Below are positions 12,541 to 25,265 of a stretch of DNA of 64,000 bases, one piece after another (the stretch's first letter is position 1; every line of letters begins with the position of its first letter). The DNA is from Symsagittifera roscoffensis (lineage: Eukaryota; Xenacoelomorpha; Acoela; Convolutidae). The position numbers and the translations under genes are program-made. The notes beneath the pieces were generated by a model. That model had not been told where the DNA came from. It did no database searches and saw only the letters and a list, made by a program, of their open reading frames with translations. Where the stretch lies: NCBI RefSeq assembly GCF_963678635.1, contig NC_087062.1:29104833-29168832 (forward strand). The letters run 5' to 3'.

Positions 12541-15500
12541 AGAATTAAAAGCCCGTAAAATGACCAAAAATTTTTTTAAACTAAAAACTGATAGCTTGGA
12601 CATCAAAACAATCCATTAGGGAGCTCGCATGCAAATTTTCAATGAAAAAAGACCGATTAAAAAAAATTTATCAAAAAATGAGCCTAGGAAGCTCTTAACC
12701 CCAAAAACTTGCTCTGACTCAATTCCTGATTTATCAATATGAACTGATCAAAAATTAATGAATGATATATCACTGGAAAGGTATTCCTTGAGGCTTTCCA
12801 GGGGTCTCTTTGAATTGCCAGTTAAAAAGTCGCTTATATCTAACCCTAAGCAAAAACCTAACCCTAATTTTGAGAATTCTGGTCCAAATGTGACATTTCT
12901 AGGGCATTTTTTTTAAAACGTCCAATTGACCCTAAAAACATCATCAAATCACAAAATTAACGTCACGAGCGTGTTCCTTGAGCCAAAATAGGTCTAGGGA
13001 GCCTTTTTATCTCAAAGATTGAAATCTGCTTAATCTCAACCTAAATCACTTCTACCAATGTCGGGTTGTCACTGTTACTACACCTGAGTGCAGATATTTT
13101 GGATAGGTTTGGAAAGTTAACCCTAAAATTTTTTATTGCACATGGCTTGATTTGTTGGCCCGAGAAACCACCAGAAATACCTTTTTTTTCAATTTCTGAC
13201 CATTTTTCATTAAAATACAGCTTTTTTACCAAATCGGATCCGACCAAAAAAACGAAAGTTAGGGTTAAGCTCATAACTCAACCAAAACTTAATTTTATGA
13301 AAATATTTTGAGTTCGTTAGACAGATCGTGGGCAGAGGTTTCCAGAACACTAAAAAAAGTCCAAAAAATCGGATTTTAAAGCTATTTTTGAGCAACGCAA
13401 AAATTGATCTAAATGTGACATTTGCTTAACCCCAACTTTTTAAAATGCATTTTTTTGATTTTTTTTTCAAGTCCCGGGTCCCTTCTCACCTCCTAACCCC
13501 AAATATCGAAGTTTGGAAGCTCTACGGGAATGGGAAGGCCTTTGAGCCGAGGGTTTTACAAATTGCTGAGCCGCCAAACAGGCCTGGTCCAAATGTGACA
13601 TTTTTGGTAACTGGCTTTCTCCTTAAGAAACCTATTTTTATGAACATTGTTTTTGTTTGCGCTTGAATATAGAACCATATATGTGTTTATCAGACTTGTC
13701 AGGGCCGGGAAGAGTCATTGAGCGTACATTCAGACAATAACAACGTCGTTTTAACAGGAAAGTTTTATTGGAATGGCTCAAAAATCACAAAATTACTCGA
13801 TTTCTTCTTGAAAACCCATTTTTTGATCAGTTTTCTTCCTCTGGATCTCTATATAGGTCTTTTTTTGAGTTTATTGGCAATATGAGACCACAATAGTGTC
13901 AGTGAGTTTCGTTGCAGACAAAATTATCAAAGTTATATAGGGGAAAATTGTTCCTAACCCTTAAGAAACCTAAATTTATGAAAAGTGTTTTTGTTTGAGC
14001 TTCAATATGGAACCATATATGTGCTTATCAGACTTGCCAGGGTCGGGAAAAGTCATTGAGCGTACATTCAGACAATAACAACGTCGTTTTAAGAGGAAAG
14101 TTTTTTTGGAATGGCTCAAAAATCACAAAATTACTCGATTTCTTCTTATAAACCGATTTTTTGATCAGTTTTCTTCCTCTGGATCTCTATATAGGTCTTT
14201 TTTTTTTAGTTTATTGGTATTTTGAGACCACAATAGCGTCAATGAGCTTCGTTGCAGAAAAAAATATCAAAGTTAAATAACAAAAAATGTTTATCTAAAT
14301 CGAAGTTAGTATTCACTTTATAAATTTAAAAAAAACAAGTGTAATGAACTTTGGTTAAACATTTTTTTTTCTCTCATAAGACTTTCATTTTACTGTCTCA
14401 TACTAAGCATAGTGTTTTTGTGCCGACAGGGAACACTTTATATACGAAATTAAACGATGATTTATTTGCTCAGAACTTGGTAAATGGCTTTCTCCTTAAG
14501 AAACCTAAATTTATGAAAATTGTTTTTGTTTGAGCTTCAATATAGAACCATATATGTGCTTATCAGACTTGCCAGGGTCAGGAAAAGTCATTGAGCGTAC
14601 ATTCAGACAATAACAACGTCGTTTTAAGAGGAAAATTTTTTTGGAATGGCTCAAAAATCACAAAATTACTCGATTCCTTCTTAAAAACCCAATTTTTAAT
14701 CAGTTTTCTTCCTCTGGATCTGTATATAGGTCTTTTTTTGAGTTTATTGGTAATCTGAGACCACAATAGCGTCAATGAGCTTCGTTGCAGACAAAAATAT
14801 CAAAGTTATGTAAGGAAAATTGTTTATCTAAATTGAAGTTAGTATTCATTTTTTAAATTAAAAAAAATCGAGTGTAATGAACTTTGGTTAAACATTTTTT
14901 TTCTCTCATAAAACTTTCATTTTACTGTCTGATACTATTGAGATAACTTTTTTGTCGACAGGGATTACTTTAAACACGAAATTAAACGATGATTTATTTG
15001 CTCAGAACTTGGTAAATGGCTTTCTCCTTAAGAAACCTAAATTTATGAAAATTGTTTTTGTTTGAGCTTCAATATAGAACCATATATGTCCTTATGAGAC
15101 TGGTCAGGGCCAAGAACAGTCATTGAGCGTACATTCAGACAATAACAACGTCGTTTTAACAGGAAAGTTTTATTCGAATGGCTCAAAAATCACAAAATTA
15201 CTCGATTTCTTCTTAAAAACCGATTTTTTGATCAGTTTTCTTCCTCTGGATCTCAATATAAGTCTTTTTTTGAGTTTATTGGTAATCTGAGACCACAATA
15301 GCGTCAATGAGCTTCGTTGCAGACAAAAATATCAAAGTTATATAGGGTAAATTGTTTATCTAAATCGAAGTTAGTATTCACTCTATAAATTAAAAAAAAT
15401 CAAGTGTAATGAACTTTGGTGAAACATTTTTTTTCTCTCATAAAACTTTCATTTTACTGTCTGATACTATTAGGATAACTTTTTTGTCGACAGGGATGAC

Positions 15501-16866
15501 TTTAAACACGAAATTAAACGATGATTTATTTGCTCAGAACTTGGTAAATGGCTTTCTCCTTAAGAAACCTAAATTTATGAAAAGTGTTTTTGTTTGAGCT
15601 TCATTATAGAACCATATATGTGCTTATCAGACTTGCCAGGGTCGGGAAAAGTTATTGAGCGTACATTCCGACAATAACAACGTCGTTTTAAGAGAAAAAT
15701 TTTTTTGGAATGGCTCAAAAATCACAAAATTACTCGATTCCTTCTTAAAAACCCAATTTTTGATCAGTTTTCTTCCTCTGGATCTGTATATAGGTCTTTT
15801 TTTTTAGTTACTTGGTAATCTGAGACCACAATAGCGTCAATGAGCTTCGTTGCAGACAAAAATATCAAAGTTATGTAGGGAAAATTGTTTATCTAAATTG
15901 AAGTTAGTACTCACTTTTTAAATTGAAAAAAATCAAGTGTAATGATAACTTTGGTTAAACATTTTTTTTTCTCTCATAAAACTTTCATTTTACTGTCTGA
16001 TACTATTAGGATAATTTTTTTGTCGACAGGGATTACTTTAAACACGAAATTAAACGATGATTTATTTGCTCAGAACTTGGTAAATGGCTTTCTCCTTAAG
16101 AAATTTTAATTTATGAAAATTGTTATTGTTTGAGCTTCAATACAGAACCATATATGTTCCTACCAGACTTGTCAGGGCCGGGAAGAGTCATTGAGCGTAC
16201 ATTCAGACAATAACAACGTCGTTTTAAGAGGAAAGTTTTTTTGGAATGGCTCAAAAATCACTTAGGTGACCAAAAGTGTCGAAAGAAAAGAAAAAAAAAA
16301 TTCTTAAAAGCTTCTTTTTTTTATGTATGTCCGCTTTACAAAATTTTTTTTCCCATAGAAGTTTGATTTAATTGTCTGAACAAGTAGCACACTTTACTAT
16401 AAGGTCCATAGGAAGCCAAAAAGATTTGAAGAAAAACAAATTGAAGATGATAAGTGCAAACTCAAACTCAATAAAGGAAGCTTTTCAAACCAAATTTTTT
16501 ATTATCTCATTTCCTGATTTCTCAACTTCATCTCATCACAAAGTAACGAATGATGAATCTTTGGAAACTTCCAAAACAAGGGTTTATGCCAGAAGCATTC
16601 AATTAGCCTTTTTGAGAAAGCTTGTTAGCAGCCCTAGCCTTTAAGATTACCAGGAAAAATTCCAAAAAAAAAAAAAAAAAAAATTTTTTTTTGCCAGTTT
16701 TTGCAATTTTTTTATTGAAAAAACTTGATAAAAAGATACTTGGGGGCTCTTGCATACTTGTGGCTATATCGTTAGGCAAGTCAAGCTTGCTTAAAAGTCA
16801 GTTGGATATCATGCATTGAGATTCATTGACAAAAAGAACCAAACCAATTTTTTTCAAAAACTAACA
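12541..16866 (+). repeat. E1 4326-bp higher-order unit, copy 1
   Basis: Starts at the junction where the left arm ends (AGAATTAAAAGCCCG). It holds ~1.1 kb of single-copy spacer with three AAATGTGACAT words and CTAACCCTAA words, then about five and a half ~533-bp repeats in + orientation, then ~400 bases of unique tail. The part 14114-16469 pairs with the left arm. Confidence 0.93.
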
Positions 16867-19800
16867 GAATTAAAAGCCCGTAAAATGACCAAAAATTTTT
16901 TTTAAACTAAAAACTGATAGCTTTGACATCAAAACAATCCATTAGGGAGCTCGCATGCAAATTTTCAATGAAAAAAGACCGATTAAAAAAAATTTATCAA
17001 AAAATGAGCCTAGGAAGCTCTTAACCCCAAAAACTTGCTCTGACTCAATTCCTGATTTATCAATATGAACTGATCAAAAATTAATGAATGATATATCACT
17101 GGAAAGGTATTCCTTGAGGCTTTCCAGGGGTCTCTTTGAATTGCCAGTTAAAAAGTCGCTTATATCTAACCCTAAGCAAAAACCTAACCCTAATTTTGAG
17201 AATTCTGGTCCAAATGTGACATTTCTAGGGCATTTTTTTTAAAACGTCCAATTGACCCTAAAAACATCATCAAATCACAAAATTAACGTCACGAGCGTGT
17301 TCCTTGAGCCAAAATAGGTCTAGGGAGCCTTTTTATCTCAAAGATTGAAATCTGCTTAATCTCAACCTAAATCACTTCTACCAATGTCGGGTTGTCACTG
17401 TTACTACACCTGAGTGCAGATATTTTGGATAGGTTTGGAAAGTTAACCCTAAAATTTTTTATTGCACATGGCTTGATTTGTTGGCCCGAGAAACCACCAG
17501 AAATACCTTTTTTTTCAATTTCTGACCATTTTTCATTAAAATACAGCTTTTTTACCAAATCGGATCCGACCAAAAAAACGAAAGTTAGGGTTAAGCTCAT
17601 AACTCAACCAAAACTTAATTTTATGAAAATATTTTGAGTTCGTTAGACAGATCGTGGGCAGAGGTTTCCAGAACACTAAAAAAAGTCCAAAAAATCGGAT
17701 TTTAAAGCTATTTTTGAGCAACGCAAAAATTGATCTAAATGTGACATTTGCTTAACCCCAACTTTTTAAAATGCATTTTTTTGATTTTTTTTTCAAGTCC
17801 CGGGTCCCTTCTCACCTCCTAACCCCAAATATCGAAGTTTGGAAGCTCTACGGGAATGGGAAGGCCTTTGAGCCGAGGGTTTTACAAATTGCTGAGCCGC
17901 CAAACAGGCCTGGTCCAAATGTGACATTTTTGGTAACTGGCTTTCTCCTTAAGAAACCTATTTTTATGAACATTGTTTTTGTTTGCGCTTGAATATAGAA
18001 CCATATATGTGTTTATCAGACTTGTCAGGGCCGGGAAGAGTCATTGAGCGTACATTCAGACAATAACAACGTCGTTTTAACAGGAAAGTTTTATTGGAAT
18101 GGCTCAAAAATCACAAAATTACTCGATTTCTTCTTGAAAACCCATTTTTTGATCAGTTTTCTTCCTCTGGATCTCTATATAGGTCTTTTTTTGAGTTTAT
18201 TGGCAATATGAGACCACAATAGTGTCAGTGAGTTTCGTTGCAGACAAAATTATCAAAGTTATATAGGGGAAAATTGTTCCTAACCCTTAAGAAACCTAAA
18301 TTTATGAAAAGTGTTTTTGTTTGAGCTTCAATATGGAACCATATATGTGCTTATCAGACTTGCCAGGGTCGGGAAAAGTCATTGAGCGTACATTCAGACA
18401 ATAACAACGTCGTTTTAAGAGGAAAGTTTTTTTGGAATGGCTCAAAAATCACAAAATTACTCGATTTCTTCTTATAAACCGATTTTTTGATCAGTTTTCT
18501 TCCTCTGGATCTCTATATAGGTCTTTTTTTTTTAGTTTATTGGTATTTTGAGACCACAATAGCGTCAATGAGCTTCGTTGCAGAAAAAAATATCAAAGTT
18601 AAATAACAAAAAATGTTTATCTAAATCGAAGTTAGTATTCACTTTATAAATTTAAAAAAAACAAGTGTAATGAACTTTGGTTAAACATTTTTTTTTCTCT
18701 CATAAGACTTTCATTTTACTGTCTCATACTAAGCATAGTGTTTTTGTGCCGACAGGGAACACTTTATATACGAAATTAAACGATGATTTATTTGCTCAGA
18801 ACTTGGTAAATGGCTTTCTCCTTAAGAAACCTAAATTTATGAAAATTGTTTTTGTTTGAGCTTCAATATAGAACCATATATGTGCTTATCAGACTTGCCA
18901 GGGTCAGGAAAAGTCATTGAGCGTACATTCAGACAATAACAACGTCGTTTTAAGAGGAAAATTTTTTTGGAATGGCTCAAAAATCACAAAATTACTCGAT
19001 TCCTTCTTAAAAACCCAATTTTTAATCAGTTTTCTTCCTCTGGATCTGTATATAGGTCTTTTTTTGAGTTTATTGGTAATCTGAGACCACAATAGCGTCA
19101 ATGAGCTTCGTTGCAGACAAAAATATCAAAGTTATGTAAGGAAAATTGTTTATCTAAATTGAAGTTAGTATTCATTTTTTAAATTAAAAAAAATCGAGTG
19201 TAATGAACTTTGGTTAAACATTTTTTTTCTCTCATAAAACTTTCATTTTACTGTCTGATACTATTGAGATAACTTTTTTGTCGACAGGGATTACTTTAAA
19301 CACGAAATTAAACGATGATTTATTTGCTCAGAACTTGGTAAATGGCTTTCTCCTTAAGAAACCTAAATTTATGAAAATTGTTTTTGTTTGAGCTTCAATA
19401 TAGAACCATATATGTCCTTATGAGACTGGTCAGGGCCAAGAACAGTCATTGAGCGTACATTCAGACAATAACAACGTCGTTTTAACAGGAAAGTTTTATT
19501 CGAATGGCTCAAAAATCACAAAATTACTCGATTTCTTCTTAAAAACCGATTTTTTGATCAGTTTTCTTCCTCTGGATCTCAATATAAGTCTTTTTTTGAG
19601 TTTATTGGTAATCTGAGACCACAATAGCGTCAATGAGCTTCGTTGCAGACAAAAATATCAAAGTTATATAGGGTAAATTGTTTATCTAAATCGAAGTTAG
19701 TATTCACTCTATAAATTAAAAAAAATCAAGTGTAATGAACTTTGGTGAAACATTTTTTTTCTCTCATAAAACTTTCATTTTACTGTCTGATACTATTAGG

Positions 19801-21192
19801 ATAACTTTTTTGTCGACAGGGATGACTTTAAACACGAAATTAAACGATGATTTATTTGCTCAGAACTTGGTAAATGGCTTTCTCCTTAAGAAACCTAAAT
19901 TTATGAAAAGTGTTTTTGTTTGAGCTTCATTATAGAACCATATATGTGCTTATCAGACTTGCCAGGGTCGGGAAAAGTTATTGAGCGTACATTCCGACAA
20001 TAACAACGTCGTTTTAAGAGAAAAATTTTTTTGGAATGGCTCAAAAATCACAAAATTACTCGATTCCTTCTTAAAAACCCAATTTTTGATCAGTTTTCTT
20101 CCTCTGGATCTGTATATAGGTCTTTTTTTTTAGTTACTTGGTAATCTGAGACCACAATAGCGTCAATGAGCTTCGTTGCAGACAAAAATATCAAAGTTAT
20201 GTAGGGAAAATTGTTTATCTAAATTGAAGTTAGTACTCACTTTTTAAATTGAAAAAAATCAAGTGTAATGATAACTTTGGTTAAACATTTTTTTTTCTCT
20301 CATAAAACTTTCATTTTACTGTCTGATACTATTAGGATAATTTTTTTGTCGACAGGGATTACTTTAAACACGAAATTAAACGATGATTTATTTGCTCAGA
20401 ACTTGGTAAATGGCTTTCTCCTTAAGAAATTTTAATTTATGAAAATTGTTATTGTTTGAGCTTCAATACAGAACCATATATGTTCCTACCAGACTTGTCA
20501 GGGCCGGGAAGAGTCATTGAGCGTACATTCAGACAATAACAACGTCGTTTTAAGAGGAAAGTTTTTTTGGAATGGCTCAAAAATCACTTAGGTGACCAAA
20601 AGTGTCGAAAGAAAAGAAAAAAAAAATTCTTAAAAGCTTCTTTTTTTTATGTATGTCCGCTTTACAAAATTTTTTTTCCCATAGAAGTTTGATTTAATTG
20701 TCTGAACAAGTAGCACACTTTACTATAAGGTCCATAGGAAGCCAAAAAGATTTGAAGAAAAACAAATTGAAGATGATAAGTGCAAACTCAAACTCAATAA
20801 AGGAAGCTTTTCAAACCAAATTTTTTATTATCTCATTTCCTGATTTCTCAACTTCATCTCATCACAAAGTAACGAATGATGAATCTTTGGAAACTTCCAA
20901 AACAAGGGTTTATGCCAGAAGCATTCAATTAGCCTTTTTGAGAAAGCTTGTTAGCAGCCCTAGCCTTTAAGATTACCAGGAAAAATTCCAAAAAAAAAAA
21001 AATAAAAAATTTTTTTTTGCCAGTTTTTGCAATTTTTTTATTGAAAAAACTTGATAAAAAGATACTTGGGGGCTCTTGCATACTTGTGGCTATATCGTTA
21101 GGCAAGTCAAGCTTGCTTAAAAGTCAGTTGGATATCATGCATTGAGATTCATTGACAAAAAGAACCAAACCAATTTTTTTCAAAAACTAACA
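16867..21192 (+). repeat. E1 4326-bp higher-order unit, copy 2
   Basis: Displaced by exactly 4326 bases from copy 1 and nearly identical; the visible differences are single bases in A-runs and a few substitutions. Such homogeneity implies recent duplication or ongoing conversion, or an assembly copy. Confidence 0.95.
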
Positions 21193-22254
21193 GAATTAAA
21201 AGCCCGTAAAATGACCAAAAATTTTTTTTAAACTAAAAACTGATAGCTTTGACATCAAAACAATCCATTAGGGAGCTCGCATGCAAATTTTCAATGAAAA
21301 AAGACCGATTAAAAAAAATTTATCAAAAAATGAGCCTAGGAAGCTCTTAACCCCAAAAACTTGCTCTGACTCAATTCCTGATTTATCAATATGAACTGAT
21401 CAAAAATTAATGAATGATATATCACTGGAAAGGTATTCCTTGAGGCTTTCCAGGGGTCTCTTTGAATTGCCAGTTAAAAAGTCGCTTATATCTAACCCTA
21501 AGCAAAAACCTAACCCTAATTTTGAGAATTCTGGTCCAAATGTGACATTTCTAGGGCATTTTTTTTAAAACGTCCAATTGACCCTAAAAACATCATCAAA
21601 TCACAAAATTAACGTCACGAGCGTGTTCCTTGAGCCAAAATAGGTCTAGGGAGCCTTTTTATCTCAAAGATTGAAATCTGCTTAATCTCAACCTAAATCA
21701 CTTCTACCAATGTCGGGTTGTCACTGTTACTACACCTGAGTGCAGATATTTTGGATAGGTTTGGAAAGTTAACCCTAAAATTTTTTATTGCACATGGCTT
21801 GATTTGTTGGCCCGAGAAACCACCAGAAATACCTTTTTTTTCAATTTCTGACCATTTTTCATTAAAATACAGCTTTTTTACCAAATCGGATCCGACCAAA
21901 AAAACGAAAGTTAGGGTTAAGCTCATAACTCAACCAAAACTTGATTTTATGGAAATATTTTGAGTTCGTTAGACAGATCGTGGGCAGAGGTTTCCAGAAC
22001 ACTAAAAAAAGTCCAAAAAATCGGATTTTAAAGCTATTTTTTAGCAACGCAAAAATTGATCTAAATGTGACATTTGCTTAACCCCAACTTTTTAAAATGC
22101 ATTTTTTTGATTTTTTTTTCAAGTCCCGGGTCCCTTCTCACCTCCTAACCCCAAATATCGAAGTTTGGAAGCTCTACGGGAATGGGAAGGCCTTTGAGCC
22201 GAGGGTTTTACAAATTGCTGAGCCGCCAAACAGGCCTTGTCCAAATGTGACATG
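21193..22254 (+). repeat. E1 4326-bp higher-order unit, copy 3 (first ~1.06 kb only)
   Basis: Follows the start of the other copies until the third AAATGTGACAT word, then breaks to CATGAGCGAGG and the telomere array. The truncation point coincides with the terminal word of E1. Confidence 0.93.
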
Positions 22255-22261
22255 AGCGAGG

Positions 22262-22435
22262 TTAGGGTTAGGGTTAGGGTTAGGGTTAGGGTTAGGGTTA
22301 GGGTTAGGGTTAGGGTTAGGGTTAGGGTTAGGGTTAGGGTTAGGGTTAGGGTTAGGGTTAGGGTTAGGGTTAGGGTTAGGGTTAGGGTTAGGGTTAGGGT
22401 TAGGGTTAGGGTTAGGGTTAGGGTTAGGGTTAGGG
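22262..22435 (+). repeat. interstitial telomere array, (TTAGGG)29
   Basis: 174 bases, exactly 29 perfect TTAGGG units, same orientation as the array at 9506. E1 ends on its left; the terminal inverted repeat of E2 begins one base after it on its right. Confidence 0.98.
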
Positions 22436-22436
22436 C

Positions 22437-22462
22437 CCTGCGCATGGTGGTTTTTGTGAACA
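22437..22462 (+). repeat. E2 left terminal inverted repeat
   Basis: Begins CCTGCGCATGG and ends TTTTTGTGAACA. It forms a second inverted pair with 22478-22511, where CCACCATGCGCAGGG and TGTTCACAAAAACCACC follow, so the element end can fold into alternative hairpins right beside the telomere array. Confidence 0.85.
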
Positions 22463-22789
22463 CGGCCGCTCAATTTCCACCATGCGCAGGGTGCGTATGT
22501 TCACAAAAACCACCCTCAAAAACCACCATGTTCACAAAAACCACCACAAAAACCACCATTTTTTAAAATGAGCTGAAAACCCATAAATACTTGGCAAAAA
22601 GCCCCAAAACAACGAAAAACCTCAAAAAAACCAAAAAAACGTGAAAAAAACGAAAAAAAAACGAAAAAAAAAATTTTATGATAAATGTTGCAAAAACATT
22701 GATGGAACAGAGAGGCAAACCTAGAAATGAGTCGATTAGCCTTGTTTACACTTAAAATTGCATTTTCTACCAAAATTTTCAAAAAAACA

Positions 22790-24058
22790 CAAAATGGTGG
22801 TTTTTGAGGTTTTTCGTAATTTTGGCGTTTTTCTGATTCGTTCTCATTTGTTTGGATTATTCAGGCCTATCGAGTTGAAAAGATGTGTTATCAGGCTTTC
22901 CAACGATACCAATAAAGTTTTAAAACTCGATATATAACTTGGTCAAACATTTTTTTAAGTTAGCCCTAAATTGGTTTTTGAAGAATTTTCTTCGTTTTTC
23001 TGAGCTCACATGCCCTCTATGAGTGAAACATCACAGTTATTCATGTAAAAATGACTGCTATGTATGTGCTGGACATTTACAACCGTAACCTGAAAGAACT
23101 GGCAAGGTATAATAATCTTACGATTGTTTTCACTACACAAAAGTTTTTTGCCAAAGTGACACTGAGAAATGGTGGTATTTGAGGTTTTCCGTAATTTTGG
23201 CGTTTTTCGCTTGTTTGGGTTAACCAAGCCTATCGGGTTGAAAAGATGCGTTATCAGGCTTTCCAACGATACCAATAAAGTTTAAAAACTCGATATATAA
23301 CTTGGTCAAACACTTTTTTTAAGTTAGCCCTAAAATGGTTTTTAAGAATTTTCTTCGTTTTTCTGAGCTCGCATGCCCTCTATGAGTAAAATATCACAGT
23401 TATTCAAGTAAAATTGACTGCTATGTATGTGCTGGACATTTACAACCGTAACCTGAAAGAACCGGCAAGGTATAATAATCTTACAATTGTTTTCACTACA
23501 CAAAAGTTTTTTGCCAAAGTGACACTGAGAAATGGTGGTTTTTGAGGTTTTCTGTAATTTTGGCGTTTTTCGCTTGTTTGGGTTAACCAAGCCTATTGAG
23601 TTGAAAAGATGTGTTATCAGGCTTTCCAACAATACCAATAAAGTTTAAAAACTCGATATATAACTTGGTCAAACACTTTTTTAAGTTAGCCCTAAAATGG
23701 TTTTTGAGAATTTTCTTGGTTTTTCTGAGATCGCATGCCCTCTATGAGTGAAATATCACAGTTATTCAAGTAAAATTGACTGCTATGTATGTGCTGGACA
23801 TTTAAAACCGTAACCTGAAAGATCCGGCAGTGTTTTTTAATCCTATGATTGTTTTCACTAGACAAACATTTTTGTAAAGTTTGATTTAAACTGAGGTTTT
23901 TTTTGTACTTTTGGCTATTTTTTAATCGTTCATGTTTTTGGCCTTTCTCAAGCTTATCGAGTTGAAAAGATGTGTTATCAAGTTTTCCAACGATACAATA
24001 CCAATAAAGTTTAAAAACTCGATATAAAACTTGGTGAAACGTTTTTTTAAGTTATTTT
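22790..24058 (-). repeat. E2 satellite arm, ~365-bp units in - orientation
   Basis: About three and a half units, each with GTTAGCCCTAA, a 'TATATATCGAG'-type sequence, a CACTTTGGC word and the AACCACCA word shared with the element ends. The short ORFs at 23006-23275 and 23342-23638 repeat from unit to unit and are not genes. Orientation reverses at about 24058 through a palindromic junction (AACGTTTTTTTAAGTTA and its complement). Confidence 0.9.
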
Positions 24059-24061
24059 AGG

Positions 24062-25262
24062 GCTAACTTAAAAAAAACGTTTGACTAAGTTATATATCGA
24101 GTTTTTAAACCTTATTGGTATCGTTGAAAGCCTGACAACACAATTTTTTAACACGATAGGCCTGATTAATGTAAACAAACGAGAACAAAGCAGAAAACCG
24201 CCAAAATTACGAAAAACCTCAAAAACCACCATTTCTCAGTGTCACTTTGGCAAAAAACTTTTGTGTAGTGAAAACAATCATAGGATTAATATACCTTGCC
24301 GGTTCTTTCAAGTTATGGTTGTAGATGTCTAGCACATACATAGCAGTCAATTTTACTTGAATAACTGTGATTTTTCACTCATAGAGGGCATGTGAGATAA
24401 GAAAAACGAAGAAAATACTCAAAAGCCATTTTAGGGCTAACTTAAAAAAAAGGTTTGACCAAGTTAAAAATCCAGTTTTCCATTTCTATTGGTGTCGTTG
24501 AAAGCCTGACAACACATTTTTTCAACACGATAGGCCTGAATAATCTAAAAAAACGAAAACAATTAAGAAAATTGCAAAAAATTTAAAAAGACCTTGTTTG
24601 GGTTCAAACTTAACAAAAAAAACATTGGTCTAGTGAAAAGCGCTATATGGTTAAACTATCTTGTCAGTTGTTTCAGGTTACGGTTGTAAATGTCTAGCAC
24701 ATACATAGAAGTCATTTTTACTTGAATAACTTTGATATTTCACTCATAGAGTGGATATGATCTCTGAAAAACTAAAAAAAAAATAAAAAATCAGCTTAGA
24801 TCTAACTTCAAAAAGTTTTTTGACTCAGTTTTACTTCGAGTTTTGAAAAAAAAAAAATGGATTCGTTGAAAAGCCCTCAAACACATCAACTCAACCCGAT
24901 AAGCCTGAGAAAGGCCAAAAACATGAACGATTAAAGAAAGCCAAAAATACAAAAAAAAACTCAGTTTAAACCAAACTTTACAAAAAACTTTTGTCTAGTG
25001 AAAACAATCATAGGATTAATCTGCCGGATCTTTCAGTTTACGGTTGTAAATGTCTAGCACATACATAGAAGTCAACTTTACTTGAATAACTTTGATATTT
25101 CACTCATAGAGTGGATATGATCTCTGAAAAACTAAAAAAAAATCAAAAACCAGCTTAAAGCTAACTTTAAAAAGTTTTTTTTACTAAGTTTTACTTCGAG
25201 TTCTGAAATAAAAATAGTATCGCTGGAAAGCCCGCGAACTCATCAATTCAACCCAATACGCC
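24062..25262 (+). repeat. E2 satellite arm, ~365-bp units in + orientation, before the gene module
   Basis: About three units reading opposite to the left arm (landmark AGGGCTAACTT at about 24060 and 24433, degenerate at 24797 and 25155). The later units are more diverged. The array is interrupted at about 25262 by the zinc-finger ORF. Confidence 0.88.
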
Positions 25263-25265
25263 TGA

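Larger units (their letters stand above)
9638..22261. mobile_element. E1: telomere-flanked satellite-rich element with terminal inverted words
   Basis: E1 lies between two TTAGGG arrays. Its ends carry the same word in opposite orientation: CATGTCACATTTGGAC at 9645-9660 and its reverse complement at 22239-22254. The word core AAATGTGACAT recurs at least seven times in 9645-9800, and again near 12890, 13409, 13595 and at the equivalent sites one repeat unit later. The body is made of ~533-bp repeats arranged as an inverted pair and as 4326-bp higher-order tandem units. No long ORF is present; the short ORFs recur identically in each repeat and are not genes. The layout parallels E2. It might be a non-autonomous transposon or a subtelomeric satellite block; I infer the former only from the inverted ends. 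Confidence 0.6.

Noticed and set aside
11058-21963. Families of identical 60-90 codon ORFs in E1
   Set aside because: They recur because the satellite recurs, appear on both strands, have no domain, and do not survive as a frame between diverged units.
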